From the NCBI RefSeq assembly GCF_013408415.1, contig NZ_JACCAA010000001.1, positions 3,100,001 through 3,164,000 of the forward strand: DNA of 64,000 bases, given 5' to 3'. The notes under the pieces were generated by a model, which was given only the letters and a program-made list of their open reading frames with translations, did no database searches and was not told the DNA's origin. The DNA comes from Nocardioides daedukensis. GTDB lineage: Bacteria; Actinomycetota; Actinomycetes; Propionibacteriales; Nocardioidaceae. This document shows positions 38,244 through 49,569 of the stretch, piece by piece (position 1 is the stretch's first letter; each line of letters starts with the position of its first letter). The translations under genes were made by a program, and so were the position numbers.

Positions 38244-39428
38244 TCAGAACGGCTGTACCAACAGGGCAGTGCCTTCGCCCCTCACGCGGGTCATCACCAG
38301 CGTGGCCTCCTGCTCGCCGCTGAGTGAGAGCTTCTTGCGCAGCAGCTCCGGCACCACCTCGACGCCGCGCTTCTTGATCGTCAGCTTGCCGATCCCACGC
38401 TCGCGCAACGCCGCCCTCAGTGGCTTCTCGCGATAGGGGAGCGTCTCGAGGACGCGATAGCCGCGCGCGAACGGCGTACGGAAGGACGCATCGGCGGTGA
38501 CGTAGGCGATGTGCTCATCGAGCAGTCCACCGTCGACGCCGGCGGCAACCGCGGTCACCAGACCTGCCCGGATCACCGCGCCGTCGGGCTCGTAGAGGAA
38601 CTCCCCGAGCTCGCGCACCGGCCGTTCGCGACCGTCGTACGGGTCGTCCTCCTCGGTCAGGGTGGCCAGTCCACCGTCGCCGATGACAGTCGCGCGGCGC
38701 CGGGCAGTGGCCAGGTATGACGACCAGAGTGCGGCCTCCTTGACCTCGCCGGCCTCGCTGACCCATTCGGCCTCGACGCCTTCCGGGATGAGGTCGTGCC
38801 CGATGCCCGGGGCGACCTTCACGACTGACGGACGGGTGAGGAGCGACTGCACGAAGGACCACGGCGGAGTCCAGTCCTCGATGTCGAAGACCCGCCCACG
38901 GGCGCCGCGCCGGGCCGGGTCGGCGAAGACAGCACCGAAGGCCGACAGGTCCAGGGACGTCCCGTCGGCGACCTGCGCTGCACCCGCAAGGCCGAGCACG
39001 GCCAGGTTGGCGGCGGCCATCGCCACGCGCACCGGATCGAGATCAACGCCGGCGACGGTCAGCCCGGCGCGGGCGAAGGCGATCAGGTCACCCCCGATGC
39101 CGCAGCCGACATCGATGACGCTGGAGGGGGCGGCTGCGGCGAGTCGGCTGGCTCGATGCGTGGCGACGCGGGCGCGGGTGGACTGCTCGAGCGCGTCCGG
39201 CGTGAAGTACATCCGCAGCGAGTCCTCGCCGAACTTCGCCACCCCGCGTGCCCGGAGACCAACCTGGGTCAGGGCGGCAGCGGAGCGGTCCGGATCGGGT
39301 TCGATCTTGCGCACGGCTGCGGCCGAGCGGACCGGATCGCCGGCGTGATCCACATAGGCGTGGGTGGCGGACTCGAGCAGGCGTTGCCCGGCGTCGGTCA
39401 GCAGCCATTCGAACGTCTCGAGCTCCAT
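38244..39428 (-). CDS. Class I SAM methyltransferase with THUMP-like C-terminal domain
   Basis: A 394-residue protein. The SAM-binding core has VIDVGCGIGGDLIAFARAG with GVDLDPVRV as motif II. The acidic FADPARRG matches the DPAR/DPPR motif of this family, and the C-terminal domain (GIGKLTIKKRGVEVVPELLRKKL) is the THUMP-like segment of actinobacterial homologues. An RNA substrate is likely but unproven. ATG 39428 is preferred over 39446 because homology starts there and a weak -10 (GAGGAT) ends 6 nt upstream. It is flanked on both sides by the secreted-paralogue genes on the other strand. Confidence 0.82.
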   Translation of the reverse strand: MELETFEWLLTDAGQRLLESATHAYVDHAGDPVRSAAAVRKIEPDPDRSAAALTQVGLRARGVAKFGEDSLRMYFTPDALEQSTRARVATHRASRLAAAAPSSVIDVGCGIGGDLIAFARAGLTVAGVDLDPVRVAMAAANLAVLGLAGAAQVADGTSLDLSAFGAVFADPARRGARGRVFDIEDWTPPWSFVQSLLTRPSVVKVAPGIGHDLIPEGVEAEWVSEAGEVKEAALWSSYLATARRRATVIGDGGLATLTEEDDPYDGRERPVRELGEFLYEPDGAVIRAGLVTAVAAGVDGGLLDEHIAYVTADASFRTPFARGYRVLETLPYREKPLRAALRERGIGKLTIKKRGVEVVPELLRKKLSLSGEQEATLVMTRVRGEGTALLVQPF

Positions 39429-39487
39429 GCCCCCATCCTCGCCCACGGCCGGTTTGGGACCTCATCCAGGAAGGTAGAAGGACCCCC

Positions 39488-40468
39488 ATGCGCATTCCCG
39501 CCCCGTGGCCACTCGTCTCGTGTGCCCTCCTGCTCGCTCTCCTCGTGGCCTGCAGTGGAGAGGAGAGGTTGGAGCCGGGCGTCGTCACCCCGGCCGCCAG
39601 GACGGCTGACCTCTCCGGGGTCCGTGCCGAGGTCTGGCTGCCGACCGGCCGGCTGCGCATGGTGATCACCAAAGGGCGGTCCTCGGTGGACGGAGTGCTC
39701 ACCGACTCCGGCGAGTCCCTCAGAGCGGCCGAGGGTGAAGAGCTGCACGGCGTTGCCTGGCAGCTGGACCGCGGGCTCGGCCAGCCGCGGCCGAGTCTGT
39801 TGAGGAACCACCGGGCCGAGTCGGACAAGAAGCCGGTCACCGTGAGCGTGGTCCGCGATGGCGAGCGCACGACGCTCAAGGAGACCGACGACTCCGGCTG
39901 GAAGGTCGCGGCATGGGTGCCGGTTGCCGCCGGTGAGACGTTCATGATCGAGGTGGCCTTCGACGGGTTGACCCAGACCGTCGATCCCCGGACCGGGAAG
40001 GTCGCGCCGAGTGTCGCCTCCGCCTACAGTCGGGTGCCCGTGGAGACGCGCGATGCGACCTGCCACGACCTCAACGACGACCTGATGAGCGACAACTACA
40101 TGCACTGCTTCGTCGACTTCGAGTCAGGGTTGCCCCATGTCCCCGGCATCGGGTGGGCCGCACCGGGCAACGAGTTCGTCGTGGTCGAGGTGCGCACGGA
40201 CGCAGCCATGCTGCGCGATGAGCGCGCACTGACTGACGAGCCGGGGGCAACGACCCTCGACAAGGAGTCTCCCGTGGCCGTCCTGGAGGACCAGCCCGAC
40301 ACCGAGGGCGACAGGGGCGCGCGAAGTCGCCTGCTTGTCTTCGAGGTCCCGGATGCCGCCGAGCACGAGCTCGCCGTCGAGGTCACCTTCACCGCCGAGC
40401 GCGGCAGCCCGCCGTTGAGCTTCACCGGCAAGGGCACCGCGACCCTCATCGAGAAGGCAAGCCTGTGA
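39488..40468 (+). CDS. Secreted lipoprotein, family A copy 2
   Basis: A 326-residue lipoprotein. The signal ends LLVAC with the lipid Cys near residue 22. Mature-part elements match copy 1: EVWLPTGRLRMVITKG, a Cys pair (ATCHDL ... MHCFVDF), LPHVPGIGWAAPGNEFVVVEV, SPVAVLED and LLVFEVPDAAEHELAVEVTF. AAGGTAGAAGGA precedes the ATG; the frame is open further upstream but without homology. Its stop overlaps the copy 3 start by 4 bp, so the two are co-translated. Function unknown. Confidence 0.75.
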   Translation: MRIPAPWPLVSCALLLALLVACSGEERLEPGVVTPAARTADLSGVRAEVWLPTGRLRMVITKGRSSVDGVLTDSGESLRAAEGEELHGVAWQLDRGLGQPRPSLLRNHRAESDKKPVTVSVVRDGERTTLKETDDSGWKVAAWVPVAAGETFMIEVAFDGLTQTVDPRTGKVAPSVASAYSRVPVETRDATCHDLNDDLMSDNYMHCFVDFESGLPHVPGIGWAAPGNEFVVVEVRTDAAMLRDERALTDEPGATTLDKESPVAVLEDQPDTEGDRGARSRLLVFEVPDAAEHELAVEVTFTAERGSPPLSFTGKGTATLIEKASL

Positions 40469-41463
40469 GGCGCCGGACGATCGTGATCGGCGCGGTGGTG
40501 ATCGCGGTCCTGGTGGGGGTGGCGCTCTGGTTCGTCACCGCAGCCAACGCTGCGCGACCGGGGGAGCTCTTCGAGGCGTCGACCCCGGCATCCGGGCGCA
40601 ATGCTCAAGTGCTGCTGCCGGGCGGCCGCGCGGTGGACATCATCGTCGGTGAGCCCACCCGCAGCATCGACGGCAGCGAGCAGAGCGGCTATCCGGTGGA
40701 CGACGAGCGAGCGGGGTGGGGCAACAGGTTCGTGCCGGTCTCGTGGGTCGTCACTGCCCGCAACTTCTCCGGCTCCGTCCTTCCCCGGTTCACCCTGGTG
40801 TCCGACGACCACCGCTATGTGCTGCCGATGGCCGACGCTGACGGGCAACTGCTCGCTGGGCGCCGCGACTTCTTCGTTGCGGTGCAGGGCAAGGCCGACG
40901 ACCTCACTGTCGAGGTGGAGTACGACGGTGTCGTGCAGGTCGTCGACGTCGAGGAGGGCGACGTCGATCCGGGGGTCGCGGCTCCGCTCTACGAGAGTCC
41001 GGGCCGAACCGCCCAGCTCGAGCAACGGGTCTGTGCGTTCACCTCGGCGAAGGGGGCTCGGCGCCCTGACGAGTTCTCCTGCACGATCGAGTCGTCACAG
41101 GCGACGCCCTACCTCCCCGAACTCGGTTGGGTCGAGGACGAGGGCGACACCTGGTTGGAGCTGACGGTGCTGGACCGGTTCCCGACCGCGCTCGACACGC
41201 AGGGTGAGGACGGGGACTGGGGCCACTACGAGCTTTCGGCGAAACGGTCGATCACCTTGGCTGGCGAGCAGCCGGTGGCGGTGCTCCGGCCCGACGAGGC
41301 CAATTTTTTTGCCCGGGGCACGTATGTCTTCGTCCTCGGTCCCGATCCCGCGGAGCTGGTGCTCACCCGGACCTATCTTGGCACCTTGATCAGTGGTGAG
41401 GGATCGCCCGCGAAGGTCAGGGTCAGCGGCTCCCTGAAGACCATGACACCGGGTCGATCCTGA
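40465..41463 (+). CDS. Membrane-anchored or secreted protein, family A copy 3
   Basis: A 332-residue protein. The N-terminal helix (TIVIGAVVIAVLVGVALWFVT) is a signal or anchor but lacks a lipobox Cys, unlike copies 1 and 2. Shared elements: VLLPGGRAVDIIVGEP, a Cys pair (RVCAFTS ... FSCTIES), TPYLPELGWVEDEGDTWLELTV, QPVAVLRP and TYVFVLGPDPAELVLTRTY. The GTG overlaps the copy 2 stop. The CIRCE operators of groES begin 9 nt after its stop. Function unknown. Confidence 0.72.
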   Translation: MRRRTIVIGAVVIAVLVGVALWFVTAANAARPGELFEASTPASGRNAQVLLPGGRAVDIIVGEPTRSIDGSEQSGYPVDDERAGWGNRFVPVSWVVTARNFSGSVLPRFTLVSDDHRYVLPMADADGQLLAGRRDFFVAVQGKADDLTVEVEYDGVVQVVDVEEGDVDPGVAAPLYESPGRTAQLEQRVCAFTSAKGARRPDEFSCTIESSQATPYLPELGWVEDEGDTWLELTVLDRFPTALDTQGEDGDWGHYELSAKRSITLAGEQPVAVLRPDEANFFARGTYVFVLGPDPAELVLTRTYLGTLISGEGSPAKVRVSGSLKTMTPGRS

Positions 41464-41471
41464 TCCCGACT

Positions 41472-41498
41472 CTGGCACTCACTTCAGGTGAGTGCTAA
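41472..41498. promoter_or_regulatory. CIRCE operator 1 (HrcA site) of groES-groEL
   Basis: ctggcactc, 9 nt, gagtgctaa: the CIRCE consensus TTAGCACTC-N9-GAGTGCTAA with two changes in the left arm. The element overlaps a plausible promoter (-35 CTGGCA 41472-41477, 18 bp, -10 TAACGT 41496-41501), so HrcA binding would block RNA polymerase. Confidence 0.92.
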
Positions 41499-41506
41499 CG
41501 TCTGTT

Positions 41507-41533
41507 CTGGCACTCGCACCATGAGGGTGCCAG
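41507..41533. promoter_or_regulatory. CIRCE-like operator 2
   Basis: ctggcactc, 9 nt, gggtgccag: the same left arm and spacing as operator 1 and a near-perfect inverted repeat (one mismatch). It starts 8 nt after operator 1 and lies in the early transcribed region of groES. Confidence 0.75.
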
Positions 41534-41659
41534 CGCTTGCACCGAGCACGACCCCCGCGACGGCGTGCTCACCTGCAGGCTCAAACTTCCCGGAGGGCCC
41601 CGTTGAGAGGGTTCCTCCTGTCCCCTGAATCACCAAGTGGAGAAAGTGGAGGTCGACAC

Positions 41660-41959
41660 GTGTCGGTCAACATCAAGCCTCTCGAGGACCGCATCATCGT
41701 CAAGCAGGTCGAGGCGGAGCAGACCACGGCATCTGGCCTGGTCATCCCCGACACCGCCAAGGAGAAGCCCCAGGAGGGCGAGGTCGTGGCTGTTGGCCCC
41801 GGCCGCTTCAACGAGGACGGCGACGAGCGCGTTCCCATGGACATCGCCGTGGGTGACAAGGTCATCTACAGCAAGTACGGCGGCACCGAGGTCAAGTACG
41901 GCGGCGACGAGTACCTGATCCTGAACGCCCGCGACGTCCTCGCCATCGTCGTTTCCTGA
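41660..41959 (+). CDS. groES: Co-chaperonin GroES
   Basis: Heptameric lid of the GroEL chamber. The 99-residue product is [20 protein letters not shown] onward, with a mobile-loop region ([19 protein letters not shown]) and the roof/base segment [21 protein letters not shown]. The start is GTG at 41660, about 8 nt after GGAGG; upstream in-frame sequence has no homology. Heat-shock control is expected from the two CIRCE elements. groEL follows after 80 nt. Confidence 0.97.
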   Translation: MSVNIKPLEDRIIVKQVEAEQTTASGLVIPDTAKEKPQEGEVVAVGPGRFNEDGDERVPMDIAVGDKVIYSKYGGTEVKYGGDEYLILNARDVLAIVVS

Positions 41960-41966
41960 TTTCCCA

Positions 41967-43662
<1,696 letters not shown>

Positions 43663-43680
43663 TCCACGGCTGAAGCACTG

Positions 43681-43714
43681 AACGGCCCGCAACGCGAGAG
43701 CGTTGCGGGCCGTT
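43681..43714 (+). terminator. Terminator after groEL
   Basis: A perfect 15-bp stem (43681-43695 with 43700-43714) with a 4-nt gaga loop. It also lies between groEL and the convergent membrane-protein gene, so it may be bidirectional. Confidence 0.9.
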
Positions 43715-43743
43715 CTGCACATGTGCAGCGGGTCTCGAGCGCT

Positions 43744-45309
43744 TCAGCGACGCGACCAGTAGCGCCAGTTCGTGCCGCACTCGAACTCGAGGGCCGGTCG
43801 TTCCACGTCGCGCCGCAGATAGATCGGCTCGTCGTGGCAGCCCACACCACGCTGCTCGTAGAAGATCTCCAGTGCGGCGTTGAAGTCGTGCAGCCCTTCG
43901 GTGCTCCAGTGGTCGCGATCGACCCACTCGACGAACCAGGTCGGCCGGTCGTCACTGCGCAGCAGTGCCACCATCTCGGCCCGGTCCGGGTCCAGGGTGC
44001 GCATCGGCAGGCTCCACAGATAGGTGTAGGGCGACGTCAGCCCGGACGCCATCACGATGTCGGAACGTCCACCGTGGATGACGATCGTGTCGCTCGGTCT
44101 CGAGGAGGCACCGATCGCCTCGCCGGTGAGCTCGGCCTCCGGTGAGGTGCCGGCGAACTGGTTCTGGGTGCACCAGACGACCAGGGCCACGGCGGCCGAG
44201 GCGACGGCGTACGCCGTGAGTCGTCGGGTCCAGGCCAGCGTGCGGCCCCCGCTGCCCGCCAGCAGCGCCGTGGCCAGGACGACGCCGGGGGTGAGCAGGT
44301 GCAGGTAGGGACGCCAGAAGCTGCCGCCGAGGATCATGCTGGTCAGGTCGATGACGATGATGGCCAGCGTCGCCACGGTCACCGACGGGTGGCGCTGCCA
44401 GGCCGAGCGAGCGTTGATCGCCAACCAGGCCACGATCAGGGCCATGCCGGTGAGCAGGAAGTAGAGCCCGAGGATCAGGGCTCGCCACTTCGACCGGCCC
44501 AGCACCTGGTCCGAGATCACGCCGATGGCATCGGAGCGGAAGCCATAGACCGAGTACCAGAGCACGTCGAGCTCGACCCCCACCGCGAGGCACCAGCCGA
44601 TCACCACCGCGAAGGGGATGGCGGCGCCCAGCAGGGCGGCGCTCGCCAAGCGTCCGAACGAGGGCCAGGTGATCTCGCGGCGGATCGCTGAGGTGAGCAG
44701 CAGGAATCCGCCGAAGGCCAGCCCGGTGACCATGTTCTGCTTCAGGCCCATGGCCATCGCGCCGAGCATCCCCGCGACGAAGGCGAGCGCGGTCGCGGAC
44801 CACCGCGAGCGCTCAAGCACGCGCAGGGCTTCCATGGCCAGCCAGATGCTCGCCATCACGAACGGGATGCCGAGCACCTCACCCTTCGCTGAGACCGGGT
44901 CGATCAGGGTCGTGCTGGTCAGTGCCGTCGCGGTGACGGCAGCCCACCTGGCGGCACGGGCCCCGCCGAGCAGGTGTCCGCACCGAGCGGCCATCGCGAC
45001 CAGTGCGGCACAACCCACGGCCGCGACGATCCGCAGGAAGTAGGGACCACCGACCAGGTCGGACAACCGGTAGATCAGGATCAGCGGTGGAGGACGGTCC
45101 ACCCAGTAGGGCCCGTACAGGCTCTCCGGCTCCGGGTCCCAGTGCCGTCCGACCAGGGTGAACCCGGCCTCGTCGGGCCGCAGCGGCCAGAGCAGGCCGG
45201 GGAAGTGCAGCAGCACCGCGGCGACGGCACAGACGAGCACGAACCGGGTGGTTCCCATCGCCGCGATCCGGGCACGCACGCGTTGGACCCGTCCTGTCAT
45301 GGCAGACAC
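43744..45309 (-). CDS. GT-C-type integral membrane glycosyltransferase-like protein
   Basis: A ~521-residue membrane protein with around ten helices. Early LLWPLRPDEAGFTLVGRHWD, with acidic residues in the first extracytoplasmic loop, and VDRPPP are typical of GT-C enzymes that use polyprenyl-phosphate sugars (ArnT/PMT-like architecture). The soluble C-terminal ~120 residues contain three Cys. The start is GTG 45309 (GGAG 7 nt upstream) or ATG 45300. Donor and acceptor are unknown. Divergent from the ACT-GNAT gene. Confidence 0.7.
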   Translation of the reverse strand: MSAMTGRVQRVRARIAAMGTTRFVLVCAVAAVLLHFPGLLWPLRPDEAGFTLVGRHWDPEPESLYGPYWVDRPPPLILIYRLSDLVGGPYFLRIVAAVGCAALVAMAARCGHLLGGARAARWAAVTATALTSTTLIDPVSAKGEVLGIPFVMASIWLAMEALRVLERSRWSATALAFVAGMLGAMAMGLKQNMVTGLAFGGFLLLTSAIRREITWPSFGRLASAALLGAAIPFAVVIGWCLAVGVELDVLWYSVYGFRSDAIGVISDQVLGRSKWRALILGLYFLLTGMALIVAWLAINARSAWQRHPSVTVATLAIIVIDLTSMILGGSFWRPYLHLLTPGVVLATALLAGSGGRTLAWTRRLTAYAVASAAVALVVWCTQNQFAGTSPEAELTGEAIGASSRPSDTIVIHGGRSDIVMASGLTSPYTYLWSLPMRTLDPDRAEMVALLRSDDRPTWFVEWVDRDHWSTEGLHDFNAALEIFYEQRGVGCHDEPIYLRRDVERPALEFECGTNWRYWSRR

Positions 45310-45328
45310 CTTCTCACTCCAGATGTTT

Positions 45329-45343
45329 CACGTTGGAAACGTG
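45329..45343. promoter_or_regulatory. 15-bp palindrome in a divergent promoter region
   Basis: cacgtt, 3 nt, aacgtg, a perfect inverted repeat. An overlapping gtttc/gaaac pair gives further dyad symmetry. It lies between the divergent genes starting at 45309 and 45444 and resembles a repressor site; the regulator is unknown. Confidence 0.4.
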
Positions 45344-45443
45344 CCCGCAGCACCGGGGCAACCTGCCCGGGTCATGCTCGACAAGGAGCACGACGACGGT
45401 GCGCTGCAAGGCGGCGTACGACCAAGTGGAAAGTGGGATCACC

Positions 45444-46355
45444 ATGTTGTGGCGAGTGCGGATGACGTTGTCCGACCGGCCGGGTTCGCTGGCCGTCCTG
45501 GCCCGGAACTGTGGCGACGCGGGGGTGAACATCCTCGGCCTGCAGATCTTCCCCGGCATCGAGTCGGTCACCGACGAGCTCGTGCTGCGCTGCCCCGATG
45601 GCTGGGGGATGGCCGAGATCGCGGAGATCGTCGAGAGCTCCGGTGGTCGATCGGTCAGCGGGGCGCGGTGCACCGAGGCCGCGCTGGCCGACCAGCCGTC
45701 CCGCTATGTCCAGGCCGCGCGCACGATCCTGGCCCAGCCGGCCTCGTTCCCCGAGGTGGCCGCGCGTCTCTTCGACGCCGAGGCCGAGCCGGTGCCGGGC
45801 GCGTTGGCCCAGGTGCAGGACGTGATGGAGATGAAGGTCGGCGACGTCCACGTGCAGGTGCGTCGTACCGCGCCCTTCACCGCCACCGAGCACGCCCGTG
45901 GCTCCGCCCTGGCCGACCTGGTCACCGACGTGTTGGACCGGGCCCGGGCACAGCCCGCCGTCCTGGCGGCCGGGCCGAGCCGGCGACTGGGCCACGGCGC
46001 CCTACCGGACTACGTGGTGAACGAGGACTTCGTCACCGCCGTGGTCGCGGACATCGTGGTCGGGGTCGCAAAGCTCGGCCCTGCGGACGGGATGGACGAG
46101 GCAGCACCAGTGATCCTGCGGGTCGACCCTGCATGGCGCCGTCGAGGGATCGGCACCAAGCTCCTGGTCGAGATCGGTCGCGTGGCCAACGCGAAGGGGA
46201 CCGGCGAGATCCTGCTCAGCACCGAGGTGAACAACCAGGCGGTGCTGCCGATGGTGCTCGCGGCGGGACTCAAGACGCGGATCCGGATGTCGTCCGACGT
46301 GCTCACCGTCCGGATCCCGGTTGGTGACCTCAAGCCCGCTCCGGCCCCGATGTGA
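45444..46355 (+). CDS. ACT domain-GNAT acetyltransferase fusion
   Basis: A 303-residue protein. The N-terminal ~75 residues resemble an ACT ligand-sensing domain (MTLSDRPGSLAVLARNCGDAGVNIL, a typical beta-alpha-beta start). The C-terminal part is GNAT-like, with ILRVDPAWRRRGIGTKLLVEIG as the acetyl-CoA-binding segment near residue 235. This suggests an acetyltransferase controlled by a small ligand, perhaps an amino acid. Open frame extends upstream to 45333, but ATG 45444 starts the ACT homology. guaB follows after 21 nt with its own -10. Confidence 0.78.
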   Translation: MLWRVRMTLSDRPGSLAVLARNCGDAGVNILGLQIFPGIESVTDELVLRCPDGWGMAEIAEIVESSGGRSVSGARCTEAALADQPSRYVQAARTILAQPASFPEVAARLFDAEAEPVPGALAQVQDVMEMKVGDVHVQVRRTAPFTATEHARGSALADLVTDVLDRARAQPAVLAAGPSRRLGHGALPDYVVNEDFVTAVVADIVVGVAKLGPADGMDEAAPVILRVDPAWRRRGIGTKLLVEIGRVANAKGTGEILLSTEVNNQAVLPMVLAAGLKTRIRMSSDVLTVRIPVGDLKPAPAPM

Positions 46356-46364
46356 GTGCCTCGT

Positions 46365-47876
<1,512 letters not shown>

Positions 47877-47878
47877 CC

Positions 47879-47895
47879 CGGCGCCCTGCGCGCCG
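47879..47895. terminator. Short hairpin between guaB and the tetR-type gene
   Basis: A 6-bp perfect stem, cggcgc/gcgccg, with a 5-nt loop, directly after the guaB stop and between convergent genes. Weak as a terminator, and no U-tract. Confidence 0.35.
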
Positions 47896-47901
47896 ACTGA
47901 C

Positions 47902-48462
47902 TCACTGAGGTGCGGTCGCGGGGCACAGTGCGCTCAGGATGACGATCAGGTTGTCGCGGTCGATCCCGCGACCGCTGGCCCGGTCGAACCAGAACACCGC
48001 CTCCCCGGAGCGGACCACGATGTCGGCGATCTGGGCCGGCGGGTGCAGTGGTGCGACGGTGCCGGCGGTGGCCTCCTCCTCGATCGCGGCGGTGAACCAC
48101 GCGATCAGCCGGTCGTGCACGGGCCCTGCGGTCATCACCCGCATCGCCAGGGCAGGTTCCCGGTCGACGAACGCGCGCTCGGGGGAACCGTGCCCGGCTG
48201 CCGCGAAGAAGCCCAGGATGACCTGGGTGAGTCGGTCCGCGCCGGTGCTGCCTGCGCGTCGTACCCGTGCGTCCAGCCGGTCCAGTCCGCGTTTCATCCG
48301 CTCCCAGAGCAGCTCGGCGAGCAGGTCCTCACGGTTGCCGACCCAGCGATAGAGGGTGACCCGGTTGACCTCGAGCGAGTCGGCCAACGGTCCCATCTCG
48401 ACCCGTTCGCCGCGGGCGAAGGTCTCCCGGGCACGGGCGAGCGCGGCGGTGGCGGAGGACAT
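47902..48462 (-). CDS. TetR/AcrR-family transcriptional regulator
   Basis: A 186-residue regulator. The N-terminal HTH lies at about residues 12-52 (FARGERVEMGPLADSLEVNRVTLYRWVGNREDLLAELL), and the C-terminal ligand domain resembles the QsdR subgroup. Its ATG is 6 nt after a TAGACT -10 on the minus strand. A perfect inverted repeat at 48483-48506 lies between it and the divergent mpaB-like gene, which it most likely represses along with itself. Ligand unknown. Confidence 0.85.
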   Translation of the reverse strand: MSSATAALARARETFARGERVEMGPLADSLEVNRVTLYRWVGNREDLLAELLWERMKRGLDRLDARVRRAGSTGADRLTQVILGFFAAAGHGSPERAFVDREPALAMRVMTAGPVHDRLIAWFTAAIEEEATAGTVAPLHPPAQIADIVVRSGEAVFWFDRASGRGIDRDNLIVILSALCPATAPQ

Positions 48463-48468
48463 GGTGCG

Positions 48469-48474
48469 AGTCTA
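48469..48474 (-). promoter_or_regulatory. -10 element of the tetR-type gene
   Basis: TAGACT on the minus strand, 6 nt before ATG 48462. Leaderless arrangement. Confidence 0.55.
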
Positions 48475-48482
48475 GTCGCCCA

Positions 48483-48506
48483 TGCAACATCCTGAGATTT
48501 GTTGCA
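48483..48506. promoter_or_regulatory. Probable TetR operator between divergent genes
   Basis: tgcaaca, 10 nt, tgttgca: perfect 7-bp arms. It overlaps the -35 (TTGCAG, 48502-48507) of the rightward promoter and sits just upstream of the leftward -10, so one bound dimer could control both genes. Confidence 0.6.
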
Positions 48507-48530
48507 GGCGGCCCGAAAAGCCCCTACTGT
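48502..48530 (+). promoter_or_regulatory. Leaderless promoter of the mpaB-lipase pair
   Basis: -35 TTGCAG (48502-48507), 17-bp spacer, -10 TACTGT (48525-48530). GTG 48538 begins 7 nt later, at the expected transcription start. Confidence 0.65.
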
Positions 48531-48537
48531 CTTGTTC

Positions 48538-49569
48538 GTGCCCGGCCCGCTCCCACAGATCCCCGACGAGGTCCAGTCCCGTCCGGTGACCCGGGACGAC
48601 TTCCGGAGCTCCCTGGGCCACACCCGGGCCAGTGCCGATCCGGTCGCCGGAATCTTCGGACCCGGATCGATGATCTGGAAGGTGAACGCCTCCACGCTCG
48701 TCTATGGGCTCGGCATCACCCAGGCCGCCTTCATGGACGTGGCACACCCGGTGATCGCCAACGGCATCGCGGACCACTCGACGATCTTCGCGGACCCGCA
48801 CGCCCGCGCCCACCAGACCTATTCGATGCTGACCAACCTGGTCTTCGGCGACCGCGACCTGGTCGTCCGTACGTCGCGTGCACTCTTCACCATCCACGAG
48901 CGGATCCGCGGCGCGGCCCGGGCCGACGAAGGGCGCTACGCCTCGGGCGAGGAGTACGTCGCCAACGAGGGCAACGTGCTGCTCTGGGTGCACGCCACGA
49001 TGTGGTGGGTGCGGTTGCAGACCTACCAGGTCCTGGTCGGCGAGCTCACCGACCAGGAGCGCGAGCAGTACTACCGCGAGACCTGCGAGCTCGCGGGGTG
49101 CTTCGCGATCCCGGCCGACCTGCTTCCCGTCGATCACGATGCCTGGGACGCCTATGTGCGCAACGGGCCGCCGGACGCGCTCGCCGCCTCGGACGACTCG
49201 CGCCGGATCATGGCCCACCTGCGCGCGCAGGTCCCGGCCCCGGCCCGGGCGCACCTGTTCGCCTTCAACAGCGTGCTGCTGCCCGGCCGGGTCCGCACCG
49301 TCCTGGGCCTGCCCGAGCTCACCCCGCGCACCCTGCGGCGGCATCGTCAGCTGGCATTCGTGTTGCGGTGGGCGATCCGCCTGCTGCCCGGCCCGCTCGG
49401 CGAGCTCCCGCCCCGTCGCGCCGCGTTCGCCCGGATCGCCGGCCACCCGCAGGACCCGATCAGCCGGGCCATCGGCCGGGTGCTGGCCGGCCCTGCATCC
49501 AAGAAACCCGGCACCAAGAAACTTGCCATCAAGAAGCCCACCCGTACGCCGTTGAGGAGAACCCGATGA
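48538..49569 (+). CDS. MpaB-like oxygenase family protein (DUF2236), copy 2
   Basis: A 343-residue DUF2236 protein. It has GPGSMIWKVNASTLVYGLGITQAAFMDVAHP, IHERIRGAARADEGRYASGEEYVANEGNVLLWVHATMWW with conserved His, and DLLPVDHDAWDAYV. The C-terminal tail is Lys-rich. Only modest similarity to the copy at 32721. GTG 48538 is fixed by promoter placement; an in-frame TTG at 48499 would lie in the operator. The stop overlaps the next gene's ATG by 4 bp. Haem oxygenation is family inference. Confidence 0.8.
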   Translation: MPGPLPQIPDEVQSRPVTRDDFRSSLGHTRASADPVAGIFGPGSMIWKVNASTLVYGLGITQAAFMDVAHPVIANGIADHSTIFADPHARAHQTYSMLTNLVFGDRDLVVRTSRALFTIHERIRGAARADEGRYASGEEYVANEGNVLLWVHATMWWVRLQTYQVLVGELTDQEREQYYRETCELAGCFAIPADLLPVDHDAWDAYVRNGPPDALAASDDSRRIMAHLRAQVPAPARAHLFAFNSVLLPGRVRTVLGLPELTPRTLRRHRQLAFVLRWAIRLLPGPLGELPPRRAAFARIAGHPQDPISRAIGRVLAGPASKKPGTKKLAIKKPTRTPLRRTR

